Assembly (NCBI GenBank): GCA_942493035.1
Contig: OW818666.1
Coordinates: 4,774,001-4,838,000 of the forward strand
DNA length: 64,000 nt
Direction of reading: 5' to 3'
DNA from: WRGT01 sp942493035
GTDB taxonomy: Bacteria; Spirochaetota; UBA4802; UBA5550
The notes under the pieces: generated by a model
The model's database searches: none
What the model saw: the letters and a program-made list of their open reading frames with translations, nothing else
What the model was told of the DNA's origin: nothing
Part shown: positions 31,873-41,270 of the stretch, in pieces
Layout of the letters: each line of letters starts with the position of its first letter
Position numbering within the stretch: the first letter of the stretch is position 1
Translations under genes and position numbers: made by a program

Positions 31873-32388
31873 ATGATCCTGGAGTATTTATCAGATGATA
31901 TTACATTGGAATCTTTGATGGAAGATGTTAAAGGTCTGGAGGTGGATGTTCCGGAGGAGGATGATTATAATCCGGAAACCTGGCCTGAAATAAAAACCAG
32001 AAGGTTTATCTCTACATATGAAAAAATAAAAGGGCGCGACGGATTATGGCAGCTCAGCTTTAATAACGGCATGCTGTTTATGATACAGTTTAACATAGAC
32101 TTTGATTCGAAATCTGAAAATGCATATACCCACTGCATGGATATATGTAAAGCCATTATAAAAATCAACAATCTGAACCGCGGAATGAATGAATCATTAA
32201 CCGGTGATTACCGTAGAACCTACCTGGAGTATAAAAGTGAAGTAATGTCCGACCGGGGAATTCCGCATGGTCATTATGTTCAGTTTGCACATTATACATG
32301 GAAAAACAGCACCAAATCCGCTTATCTCGATGCCGGATGTATCTGGCCCGATTCAATGACAGTTGAGTATAGAGAGGAACCGGTTTGA
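31873..32388 (+). CDS. Conserved-looking cytoplasmic protein of unknown function
   Basis: 171 residues, no signal peptide, acidic (several EED/DD clusters near the N-terminus), several Trp and His (HGHYVQFAHYTW). I do not recognise the family. GGGGGGATAAA before the ATG and normal codon use support a real gene. It precedes the secernin-like gene by 95 bases. Confidence 0.7.
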   Translation: MILEYLSDDITLESLMEDVKGLEVDVPEEDDYNPETWPEIKTRRFISTYEKIKGRDGLWQLSFNNGMLFMIQFNIDFDSKSENAYTHCMDICKAIIKINNLNRGMNESLTGDYRRTYLEYKSEVMSDRGIPHGHYVQFAHYTWKNSTKSAYLDAGCIWPDSMTVEYREEPV

Positions 32389-32483
32389 TCCGATAATGGG
32401 TATTCCAACCGGCAAAAGTATTGACTTAACATTCAAACATGTGTTAATTATAAATAAATTCTCCATACTGAAAGTGAGGAATT

Positions 32484-33809
32484 ATGTGTGATACTCTTAT
32501 AGCCCCAAAACTATCTACTTTAAATAACATTGCGATCTTTGGCAAAAACTCTGACCGTCCGCCGAATGAGGGACAGCATCTTGCATACTTTCCTGCAAAG
32601 GAGTTTCCGGCCGGGAGTAGAGTTAAATGTACATATATTGAGATTCCTCAGGTTAAAAAAACAAACGCTGTTTTATTATCTAAACCATTCTGGATGTGGG
32701 GTGGAGAGATTGGCGTGAATGAGCACGGTCTTGTTATCGGAAACGAGGCGGTCTTTTCTAAAGTTCCTGCGAATAAAAAACCTGCTCTGCTCGGAATGGA
32801 TATGCTCCGCGCTGCACTTGAGCGTGCATGTGAACCTCGCGAAGCGATGCAGATTATCATCGATCTCCTTGAAGAGTTTGGACAGGGGGGAAACTGTATT
32901 CACGACGGAGAGCTGTACTATCACAACAGTTTTATCATTGCCAATGCCGAAGATGCCTGGGTTCTTGAGACAGTGGACAAACAGTGGGGAGCCCGGCAGC
33001 TGAAGGATGTTTATTCAATCTCAAACTGCCTCACCCTTGGCAATGAGTATGATTTGGCTTCTTCCGGCTTAGTTGAACTCTCTCTTCAGAAAGGCTTCTC
33101 TAAATCCAGAGCTGATTTTAATCTTGCAGAAGATTATTCCGATTTTATTTTCACAAAATTCAGCAAAGGACGGGTCCGCAGGGAGAGAACTTTCAGTGCA
33201 CTCAATGAACAGAACGGGAAAGTCAGTATCGAATCTGTAATTGAAATACTCCGCAGTCATAAAAAAGAAAACTTTGATCCGCGTAAAGGTTTTACAAATG
33301 TTGATATCTGTATGCACGCCGGACCCGGCCCTATCCGGGTCAGCCAGAGTACAGCATCAATGATAGTTTATCTCGAAAAGGGGAGACCTCTTATATTCGC
33401 AACAGGTACATCTGCCCCGTGTACAGGAATTTTTAAACCATTCTGGATGGATACATTATCCGCATTAGACTTCGGCACTATTCCGGGGGACCGCTCAGAT
33501 TCATCTCTTTACTGGACTCATGAAAAACTTCACAGGGCAGTTCTGCTCAATTATCCCGGACGTATAAAGACTTATGCTGAAGACCGGGATAAAATGGAGA
33601 AGGAATTTATGGAAACTGCTCTTAAGCTCCATAACGATAAATCATCAGCTGCCCGGCGTGGAGAGTTTTCAAAAGAGTGTCTCGCTCTGAGTATAGCTGC
33701 TGAAGCAGAGTGGCTTGAACGTGTAGAGAAAGTTCCAGTAAAGAAGAGTTTCTTCTACGGCGGTGCCTGGAGAAGTTATAATAAAAAATCGGAGGTAGTG
33801 GTAGAATGA
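32484..33809 (+). CDS. Peptidase C69 / secernin-like dipeptidase
   Basis: 441 residues of the N-terminal-nucleophile family. Cys2 (MCDTLIA) would be the catalytic nucleophile once Met is removed, as in C69 dipeptidases. GKNSDRPPNEGQ and GVNEHGLVIGNEAVF with MWGGEIG match the secernin subgroup. No signal peptide, so probably cytoplasmic. Real members hydrolyse dipeptides, though some secernins are of unknown activity. GTGAGG precedes the ATG. Confidence 0.88.
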   Translation: MCDTLIAPKLSTLNNIAIFGKNSDRPPNEGQHLAYFPAKEFPAGSRVKCTYIEIPQVKKTNAVLLSKPFWMWGGEIGVNEHGLVIGNEAVFSKVPANKKPALLGMDMLRAALERACEPREAMQIIIDLLEEFGQGGNCIHDGELYYHNSFIIANAEDAWVLETVDKQWGARQLKDVYSISNCLTLGNEYDLASSGLVELSLQKGFSKSRADFNLAEDYSDFIFTKFSKGRVRRERTFSALNEQNGKVSIESVIEILRSHKKENFDPRKGFTNVDICMHAGPGPIRVSQSTASMIVYLEKGRPLIFATGTSAPCTGIFKPFWMDTLSALDFGTIPGDRSDSSLYWTHEKLHRAVLLNYPGRIKTYAEDRDKMEKEFMETALKLHNDKSSAARRGEFSKECLALSIAAEAEWLERVEKVPVKKSFFYGGAWRSYNKKSEVVVE

Positions 33810-33932
33810 AAAACTATCTTTAAAAAAAATAGTCTTTCCTGCTCGGACGGGACGACAGAATATTTATTAAAGTATAATATTTATCCATTATCCCTTGTAA
33901 AACCTGGGAATTCTTTGAGCAGGAGTTCAAAT

Positions 33933-35240
33933 ATGAATTTTTTAAAAAAAACATCAGGAAAAATCGGGACAAAAGTATCAATAGGATCAGGCTTGTCATT
34001 TATATCGATACTTTTTCTCTCATGTTTCGTTGTGTTCTATGTCCGTTCATCCGCATCGGGAGATCCGGAATCTGGATTCAATTTTATAATTGTTGATACC
34101 GGTCAGAACAAAAGTTATAATGAAAACAATAAAATCATCTCTGTTAGTCCTGGAGATGAGTATTACGGACAGGATGCTGATTATAAAGGAAATATACCGT
34201 CATACAAAGATAATGGCGACGGTACAATTTCAGATCTTAATACCAGTCTGATGTGGCAGAAAAATCCCGGAGCAAAAATTACATGGGAACAGTCTGTAGA
34301 TGGGGTATCTTCATTCAGGTTAGGCGGTTATGATGACTGGCGCCTCCCGACAATAAAGGAGCTCTATTCGCTTATAATATTTACTGGTTTAACCGGAAGA
34401 AGTAAAAGTGATTCTATTCCGTTTATCGATACAAAATTTTTTGATTTCAGTTATGGAGATGAATCAGCCGGTGACAGATTTATTGATGCTCAGTACTGGT
34501 CTTCAACAAAGTATGTATCAACTACAATGCGCGGTGATGAAACTATATTTGGTGTAAATTTTGCAGATGGCAGAATCAAAGGTTACCCGACAGTAACCCG
34601 CAGACGTGGAGTAAAGAAAATGTTTACTCTCTATGTAAGAGGGAATACACGCTACGGTAAAAACATTTTTGTTGATAATAAAAACGGTACTGTGACGGAT
34701 AAGGCTACCGGGCTGATGTGGATGCAGGTTGATAGCGGAATTTTAAAAGCTGGAGAAAATGGTACGGGAGGGATGGTCTGGAAGGATGCTCTTGCCTGGG
34801 CGGAAAATCTGGATTATGCCGGCTATTCCGACTGGAGGCTTCCTGACACGAAGGAACTTCAAAGTATCGTGGATTATTCAAGATCACCTGATACAACAGA
34901 TTCTGCTGCGATAGATACGTTGTTTAAAATCAGCTCAATAACGGATGGTCAGAATAAAAAGAATTATCCATATTACTGGACATCAACAACTCATCTGGAT
35001 GGACCTGGAGGGGGAGACAAGGCTGCTTATATATCTTTTGGGGAGGCTATGGGTTATATGAGGTCTCCATCCGGCGGTGAACCGGAATTGATGGATGTTC
35101 ATGGTGCGGGTGCACAAAGGAGTGATCCCAAGAGCGGAGATCCTTCTGGATATGCCGGAGGTCACGGTCCTCAGGGGGATGTCGTATATATCTATAATTA
35201 TGTCAGATGTGTCAGGAATATTGCGGGTATACCGAAGTAA
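33933..35240 (+). CDS. Exported protein with two DUF1566 (Lcl-type) domains
   Basis: About 435 residues. The ATG at 33933 has AGGAG at 8 bases; a TTG at 33915 is less likely. A hydrophobic N-terminal segment (about 15-40) exports or anchors it. Two tandem copies share the pattern DNGDGTISD...LMWQ...YDDWRLPTIKEL...YWSST and DNKNGTVTD...LMWM...YSDWRLPDTKEL...YYWTST, ending YVRCVRN. DUF1566 is a C-type-lectin-like fold used for surface binding. Function here unknown; likely surface adhesion. Confidence 0.82.
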   Translation: MNFLKKTSGKIGTKVSIGSGLSFISILFLSCFVVFYVRSSASGDPESGFNFIIVDTGQNKSYNENNKIISVSPGDEYYGQDADYKGNIPSYKDNGDGTISDLNTSLMWQKNPGAKITWEQSVDGVSSFRLGGYDDWRLPTIKELYSLIIFTGLTGRSKSDSIPFIDTKFFDFSYGDESAGDRFIDAQYWSSTKYVSTTMRGDETIFGVNFADGRIKGYPTVTRRRGVKKMFTLYVRGNTRYGKNIFVDNKNGTVTDKATGLMWMQVDSGILKAGENGTGGMVWKDALAWAENLDYAGYSDWRLPDTKELQSIVDYSRSPDTTDSAAIDTLFKISSITDGQNKKNYPYYWTSTTHLDGPGGGDKAAYISFGEAMGYMRSPSGGEPELMDVHGAGAQRSDPKSGDPSGYAGGHGPQGDVVYIYNYVRCVRNIAGIPK

Positions 35241-35348
35241 AGTAAAGATTTAATTACTAATCATTGACTATGGAGCATTGAGAAATAAATTATAATATAT
35301 ATCTCAATGCTTTAAAATTAGTGCGGAGAATTAAGAAATGAATGGCGT

Positions 35349-38300
35349 TTAAGCATTGCATTCATGGAAATCCGGGGGGATTAAAGTTGTTCCGTGAAAA
35401 TCATCTTTATGATTTATTGAGTGAAGATGAGACATTACTCTTGATATAACAGCCTGCAGATCTTCAAGAGAATAAGGTTTCTGCAGTGAATCAATAAATC
35501 CATGTTCAGAATAATTGGCAATTATTGAGTCATTAGAATAACCGCTTGAAACAATAATTCTTGCTCGCGGATCATATCCGGTTATAATTTTTGCTGTTTC
35601 ATCGCCGCTTATACCTCCGCGCATTGTCAGATCCATGATTACTATATCGTAGGGATTTCCTCCGGAGTTAGCCATACGGTAAAATCTTACAGCACTCTCT
35701 CCATCTGAAACTGAGTCTATGGAAAAACCGATTATTTTCAGCATTTTTGAAAGAACAGAAATGATCTTACTGTCATCGTCGACAATAAGAACCCGTCCCC
35801 TGATTTTTATATTGTCTACTGATTTTATCTCATGAATTGGCTTTATTTCACTGGTTGCCGGAATAAATATTTCGAATTGAGCACCTTCTCCCGCCGGAGA
35901 TGAAACGGTGATATAACCTCCATGCTTCTTTATAATGGAGTAAACTATAGATAAACCTAAACCGCTCCCTTCACTTTTAGTTGTAAAAAAAGGATCAAAA
36001 ATTTTATCAATTATATTCATGGGTATTCCCGGCCCTCTATCCTGAATCGTTATCTTTATGAAATTCATGGATGCTGCACCAGATAAACTCTTGTCCGGAA
36101 AAACATTTTCGGCTGAAATAATTATTTCACCTGTTTTCCCTTGAGCCTGAAGGGCATTAATTGTCAGGTTATAGATAACCTGACTGATTTGGCTGATATC
36201 AACCTTTGCATCCCAAAGATCGCTATCTAAATTGAAAATACTATTAGAACTACTGCCGCTCAATGCAAATTTTGCTGACTTAATTATCAGATCTTTGATA
36301 GACGTCACTTCTTTAACCGGTTCGCCGCATTTAGTAAATGACAGCAGTTGCAGCGCAAGTTCACGGGTTCTCATCGATGCTTCCTCTGCAGAAAAAAGAA
36401 TATTATATAATTCGGAATTTTTATCTACTTCAAATTTTGCCAGAGAAATATTCCCCAGTATAGATGTAAGATGATTATTCAGATCATGTGCTATGCCACC
36501 CGCGAAGATACCGAGAGTTTCAATTTTGGATGATTTGTTAAGCTCTGCTTCCATCTTTTTTTTATTTGTAATATCTCGCAGAATTATTACTATTCCTGAA
36601 AGATTACCAAAAACGTCAATTACAGGTGAACTACTGCCGGATACGTTAATATGAATTTCATCCTGTATCAGGTACATGTTCTCGATAATGGTAATGGAGG
36701 TCTTAACGCAATCCGTCAGTTTAAAAGGTATTAACTTATTTTCATCACTTTGATTTTCAAAGTATAGGGGGAGTACGTTCTCTATAATCATTCCTTGTGC
36801 GGCTTCCTGTGACCAGGCGGTGAGACTAGCGGCAGCACGGTTCATCTGAATAACGTAACCATTTTTATCTGTTGTTATTACGGCTTCGTCCATAGAACGG
36901 AATGTTGTGGATAGCAGTTCTTTCTCATCGGACAGCAGCAGATTGATGTTTACCATTTCATTGCTTACTTCATTTATACGTTCATACATACTTTCCAGCT
37001 CAGCGTTTGCTGAAGCCAGTTCATTGTTTCTTTCATGGATTTTAACTTCTGTTCTCTGCGCAATTTGAAGTGCATCCATATAGATTGAAGAAATAAAATA
37101 TGATATTATCCCCGAAAGAAAAAGCGGAACTGACATGTCGAAGATGTATTCAGCAATACTATTATTTGAAAGCCCAAGCTTTGTACCTGTTGATATAGCG
37201 AAAATAAAAAAAATAAGAATATTAATACAGGTATAGATCATCACAGTTGTTTTTTTATGAGTAATAATCAAAGGTGTAAAAGAGATGAATGCGAGAATGA
37301 AGGTTACACTATCTAATCTTTTCAATAGATCACCACTGTCATTGAATATAATTATCCATGTGAAAACAAAGAGCGAAATAATAAACATGTGGGCGGCGAT
37401 TTTGAAGAAACCGATTCTTGTAAGGTATAATGATACTATTGAAAAAAGAATACCGGATATAATTGAAATAGTCATAACCTGATTCATTTCATTATAAATT
37501 AATGAAGGGACTAAGAGGATTAATGACATGCCTACAGTTGTGATAGCTATAATTATAAATGCCCTGGTTTTCTGAGTTACTATATGATCTTCATTTTTAT
37601 AGCGAGACAGGAAAAAATCGAGCATCCTGTTTCTAATAAAAATGAGCTCGTCAATAATACTACTGCTGATTCCGGAGGTTCTGTCTGGTTGTTTTCTGAA
37701 TAAAAGAAATAACAGCGACACGGCAGAAAGTAGCAGACTGATAATTAGAATTGTTATAAAAATAAAACTTCTGCTGAAAAGCAGCTTGTAGTGTCTGTAG
37801 TCATACCAGTTCCGGGCAATACTGCTTCGTTCTTTGTCGCTTATTGATTTAACGGCTTTTGTTAGAATACTATTAAGTATTGTATTATCTTTACGGCTGG
37901 CAATTGAATACTCCCACAAGAATTCGGTTTCACTCCGGATACTGAGATTTTCAAACCGGTTCTTGTTTTTCAGATAAGACATAGCGGGCTGATCAGTTAT
38001 TGCAGCGTCAACATCGCCTGATGATACTTTCAATAAAGATTCTTCATCATTTATCGTTGAAATAATATTCAGTTCCGGGTACTTCAGTTTAAAGTATTCA
38101 TACGATCCATATCCAAATGGAATTGCTGTTTTTTTCTTACTTATATCAGCCATTGAAAAAATATCATTATTGCCGGCATGCGTGACAATTACTGTCGGGA
38201 CTGAAAGATAAGGAGTGGTAAAATTCATATATACGCCTCGCGCTTCATTTTGAGCAATACACGATATTATATCAAGTTCACCGGATTTCATTTTATCGAT

Positions 38301-38585
38301 AGTCTCAGTCCATGAGGAGTAGTTCATTCTTTTGAATTTTACATTTAGTTTTTTTTCAATTATATCAATAATATCATTTGCTATACCATCTCGTTTGCAT
38401 TTACTGTTTATGTAATCCACCGGGGGGTAGTAGGGATCGCCTGAAACTGTAATTAAACCGTCTCTGGATTTCAGCCACTCAATTTCTGTCGCAGTGAGAT
38501 CCAGTCTTGTAGAAATATAGCTATGTGCAATAAAAGATAACGATATTGAAAAAGTAATGATTGAGATTGTGAATATTTTTTTCAT
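35349..38585 (-). CDS. Hybrid histidine kinase with periplasmic solute-binding sensor
   Basis: About 1078 residues. Order: signal segment, SBP_bac_3-type periplasmic domain (about 30-250; e.g. GLITVSGDPYYPPVDY, MKSGELDIIS), one membrane helix, about six more membrane helices (about 330-500), coiled coil, PAS (about 545-665), HisKA (GGIAHDLNNHLTS), HATPase (LTINALQA, DRGPGIP, PFFTTK, GSGLGLS), and a C-terminal receiver (phosphoacceptor D in VIMDLTM). ATG 38585 with CGGAG is preferred over 38621. It ends the six-gene minus-strand run of secreted nuclease genes, so it plausibly senses a product of them. Confidence 0.9.
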   Translation of the reverse strand: MKKIFTISIITFSISLSFIAHSYISTRLDLTATEIEWLKSRDGLITVSGDPYYPPVDYINSKCKRDGIANDIIDIIEKKLNVKFKRMNYSSWTETIDKMKSGELDIISCIAQNEARGVYMNFTTPYLSVPTVIVTHAGNNDIFSMADISKKKTAIPFGYGSYEYFKLKYPELNIISTINDEESLLKVSSGDVDAAITDQPAMSYLKNKNRFENLSIRSETEFLWEYSIASRKDNTILNSILTKAVKSISDKERSSIARNWYDYRHYKLLFSRSFIFITILIISLLLSAVSLLFLLFRKQPDRTSGISSSIIDELIFIRNRMLDFFLSRYKNEDHIVTQKTRAFIIIAITTVGMSLILLVPSLIYNEMNQVMTISIISGILFSIVSLYLTRIGFFKIAAHMFIISLFVFTWIIIFNDSGDLLKRLDSVTFILAFISFTPLIITHKKTTVMIYTCINILIFFIFAISTGTKLGLSNNSIAEYIFDMSVPLFLSGIISYFISSIYMDALQIAQRTEVKIHERNNELASANAELESMYERINEVSNEMVNINLLLSDEKELLSTTFRSMDEAVITTDKNGYVIQMNRAAASLTAWSQEAAQGMIIENVLPLYFENQSDENKLIPFKLTDCVKTSITIIENMYLIQDEIHINVSGSSSPVIDVFGNLSGIVIILRDITNKKKMEAELNKSSKIETLGIFAGGIAHDLNNHLTSILGNISLAKFEVDKNSELYNILFSAEEASMRTRELALQLLSFTKCGEPVKEVTSIKDLIIKSAKFALSGSSSNSIFNLDSDLWDAKVDISQISQVIYNLTINALQAQGKTGEIIISAENVFPDKSLSGAASMNFIKITIQDRGPGIPMNIIDKIFDPFFTTKSEGSGLGLSIVYSIIKKHGGYITVSSPAGEGAQFEIFIPATSEIKPIHEIKSVDNIKIRGRVLIVDDDSKIISVLSKMLKIIGFSIDSVSDGESAVRFYRMANSGGNPYDIVIMDLTMRGGISGDETAKIITGYDPRARIIVSSGYSNDSIIANYSEHGFIDSLQKPYSLEDLQAVISRVMSHLHSINHKDDFHGTTLIPPDFHECNA

Positions 38586-38663
38586 TTTAAAAGATCTCCG
38601 ATACTTCTTTGGCCAATACAATAAAAACGCTTAATGTTTTAATTTATCAAATGTCAGCTGAAT

Positions 38664-39812
38664 TTATTTTGTTTTAATTTTAACAGATGATTTTTTTCTT
38701 GGTTTTTGCGGTATAATAAATTTTTGACCCGGTAGAATAATATCAGGGTCTTTTATTTTGTGTCTATTTGCTATATAGATTGCCGGCCATAGATTTTCAT
38801 CATTGTATAGTCTTTGCGCTATTTTACGTAGTGAATCGGGATTATTAGGATTCCATTTTACAACATAGACTTTTACAATTGCTGCACTATTTTTACCTGA
38901 GGTTGTGACATTCTCTATTACAACTACAGTTTTCTTTACAACAGGCTCAGTACTTTCAACGGGTTTTTCGCTAGAGGTCTGCTCCAGAGAATTATTGATA
39001 GAATTAATAATCGATTCAGCTTCCTGTGCATTTTTTAAAGCATTATCATATTTTTTTTCATCAATAAATAATCTTCCCTCATTTATCAAAGCTTCAGCTT
39101 TACTGAAATTTAAGGTGAAAATTTTCCCGGTATCTTTTTCACGGCTCATGCTAAGAAGGATCTCTACTCTATTAATTGCAGCAAGGGCATCCTCGTAACC
39201 GGTATCTTCGTTATTGGTGATGGAATCTTCAGGCAGCGGTTCGTCTACAGCCACCGGGTTGAGATTCTCAACTGCTTCAGGCATAAGCTTGAGCAGCTGC
39301 CACATCCCTTTTTTATTCCCGATAGCACTCTCTAATGATGATTTGAAATTCTTGATATATCTGTTATTATTTTCTGAGACATATGGCATCGAATATCCAT
39401 TCTCGACAACCTGCTGATTCAGAATCTTATGATTCGGCAGATAAATGTAGACCAGTGATGATCCGTCTTTATCCGTACGGTCTTTATCGTATTCGATGAA
39501 GATGGTATCACCACTCTGAAAAGATCTCTTTAAATAAGATAAGGCTTTCTCTCTCTCTTTTAATATCCTGCTTTGAGTATTTAACGGTAAACTGTTTTTA
39601 TCGCAAATTTGTACAATTGTACTTTCATCCGGTACAAAAAAACCGATCAGTTTAATGTCTATCAAATCCTTGCCTGATACAACCTTCATCTTGTTATAAT
39701 CAATATGGTCCTTTACCTGAACAGAAACAGGGTTTTCAACGGCATATATATTGCTGGTAAATAATGCAATAACTGTAAAGAGAGAGACTGCTTTATTCAG
39801 ATGTTTAAACAT
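38664..39812 (-). CDS. Secreted SNase-like protein with C-terminal LysM domain
   Basis: About 382 residues. Signal peptide (KHLNKAVSLFTVIALFTSNIYA), then a staphylococcal-nuclease-like OB-fold region (about 35-165: IKLIGFFVPDE, SGDTIFIEYDKDRTDKDG, LVYIYLPNHKILNQQVV). The catalytic arginines of SNase (R35 and R87 of the S. aureus enzyme) appear replaced (K in IKLIG, S in DGSSL) by eye, so activity is uncertain. A helical region (about 200-270) is followed by a LysM domain (about 325-375) that binds peptidoglycan. It sits between the barrel gene and the hybrid kinase in the nuclease run. Confidence 0.75.
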   Translation of the reverse strand: MFKHLNKAVSLFTVIALFTSNIYAVENPVSVQVKDHIDYNKMKVVSGKDLIDIKLIGFFVPDESTIVQICDKNSLPLNTQSRILKEREKALSYLKRSFQSGDTIFIEYDKDRTDKDGSSLVYIYLPNHKILNQQVVENGYSMPYVSENNNRYIKNFKSSLESAIGNKKGMWQLLKLMPEAVENLNPVAVDEPLPEDSITNNEDTGYEDALAAINRVEILLSMSREKDTGKIFTLNFSKAEALINEGRLFIDEKKYDNALKNAQEAESIINSINNSLEQTSSEKPVESTEPVVKKTVVVIENVTTSGKNSAAIVKVYVVKWNPNNPDSLRKIAQRLYNDENLWPAIYIANRHKIKDPDIILPGQKFIIPQKPRKKSSVKIKTK

Positions 39813-39838
39813 TAGCTTTTGTTTTCTCCATAAAAATT

Positions 39839-41239
39839 TTAAATCCAATCCATATAATATGTGACATTGAAATTAAAGCCGTAAAACGGATCATTATCTT
39901 TCGGCATGTACTGATTATCGGAGGATCTCTCCTCGTAGTAATTGCTCGGGATGAAAACTGCAGCTACCATGCTCAATGTGATATTCTCAACCTCTTTAAG
40001 TATCTCAATCTGATTTTCTGTACCCATATACTCCGGCTGAAATTCTTTTTCATTGGCAAATAAAGCCAGTGTGTTGAAAATAAATGTATATTCAGCCAGT
40101 TCCAGATCTATGGAAAGTTTGGCAAAGGTTTTTGAAACGGTTTTATCTATATATGGTGTGCTGACTACCTGGTTCTTTTCGTAATCCTGGAAATGATAAA
40201 AGCCTGCATATGGTGATATATAATATTTTTTATAATTATACAGCAGCATTTCTCCCATGGAGTCCCCTTTGAGAGAGCAGAAGCCGGGATCAAAGTATCC
40301 GCCGCTGAAGAAAATCTTTTTTAGAAATGAGTTATCGAAAGTGTAGAGGTAGTTCAATGCACCTCCGTAACCGTTATAGGTAAGGGTTTTTCCATACTGG
40401 AAATCTTTCCCATAGCTGTATACTGAGGTAAAATCAATTTTACCGAAAAATGTCTCCTTGCTGAATAGCCGGGCTCCGCCTATCCCCAGATAATCGCCAT
40501 CAGCCTTATTAGTCGCATTCTTACCATTTTCTGAAATATCCGCACCACCTTCGTTTGAGGCTCCATATCGTAATGCATAGCCGAAAAATTTTGCAAAAGG
40601 TACGGTGATGCTTCCTCCAGTGCGGAAGGCAATTACATCTCCATCGAAATCTTTAATCTCCTCTTCATCCTTGTTTAAATAATCCCAGCTTGTTGAAGCG
40701 AATGTGGTCTGTGAATCGTAAGGTCTGGAGCCTATACCCATAATGTCAGCTTCAAAGTTTATTTTAAAATTCTCGGAGAATTTGTAATTTAACATAATTC
40801 CGTCAATCAGGTCATGGAAAAAATAATCTTTTTCACTATCGCCGATTTCATATTCAAAGCGTCCAAAGCTAACTGTAAAATCTGGTGAGGCGTAATAATT
40901 GAAGTAAAGCTTTTTAAACATCAGCGGATTCCCGTTGTTGTCCGAACCCTCATGGTTGTCCGCTCCCCAGTACGCGACAAAATATACATCTGTGAAAAAC
41001 TCAGTATGTTTGTATTTTCTGTCGTATATGAGATTAAGCTCTGAGTACATAAAAGATGTTCTGTCATCCGTATCGTTATAACTGCTTGACTGCAGTTCCT
41101 GGTATTTGTCCTTGTCGTAATTCTGGAGATCTGCATTATTAAAGGAATATGCGTGAGTCTTCAGTTCCAATTGCGTTGCATATAGTGACGACCCGCAGAT
41201 CAGAATAATCAGTGATAGTATTGCTGTTTTTCTTAACAT
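39839..41239 (-). CDS. Outer-membrane beta-barrel protein in nuclease cluster
   Basis: About 466 residues. The ATG at 41239 has GGAG eight bases upstream and gives a standard signal peptide (RKTAILSLIILICGSSLYA). The mature protein is rich in Tyr/Phe with amphipathic strands and Asp/Asn loops, ending in YYMDWI, an aromatic-hydrophobic barrel end. Thirty-one bases after the lamin-tail lipoprotein gene and 27 bases before the SNase-like gene. Possibly the outer-membrane channel for oligonucleotides or nucleosides, by inference from its neighbours. Confidence 0.78.
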   Translation of the reverse strand: MLRKTAILSLIILICGSSLYATQLELKTHAYSFNNADLQNYDKDKYQELQSSSYNDTDDRTSFMYSELNLIYDRKYKHTEFFTDVYFVAYWGADNHEGSDNNGNPLMFKKLYFNYYASPDFTVSFGRFEYEIGDSEKDYFFHDLIDGIMLNYKFSENFKINFEADIMGIGSRPYDSQTTFASTSWDYLNKDEEEIKDFDGDVIAFRTGGSITVPFAKFFGYALRYGASNEGGADISENGKNATNKADGDYLGIGGARLFSKETFFGKIDFTSVYSYGKDFQYGKTLTYNGYGGALNYLYTFDNSFLKKIFFSGGYFDPGFCSLKGDSMGEMLLYNYKKYYISPYAGFYHFQDYEKNQVVSTPYIDKTVSKTFAKLSIDLELAEYTFIFNTLALFANEKEFQPEYMGTENQIEILKEVENITLSMVAAVFIPSNYYEERSSDNQYMPKDNDPFYGFNFNVTYYMDWI

Positions 41240-41270
41240 TTGAAACTCCGTTTGTTTATTTAAAATTATT

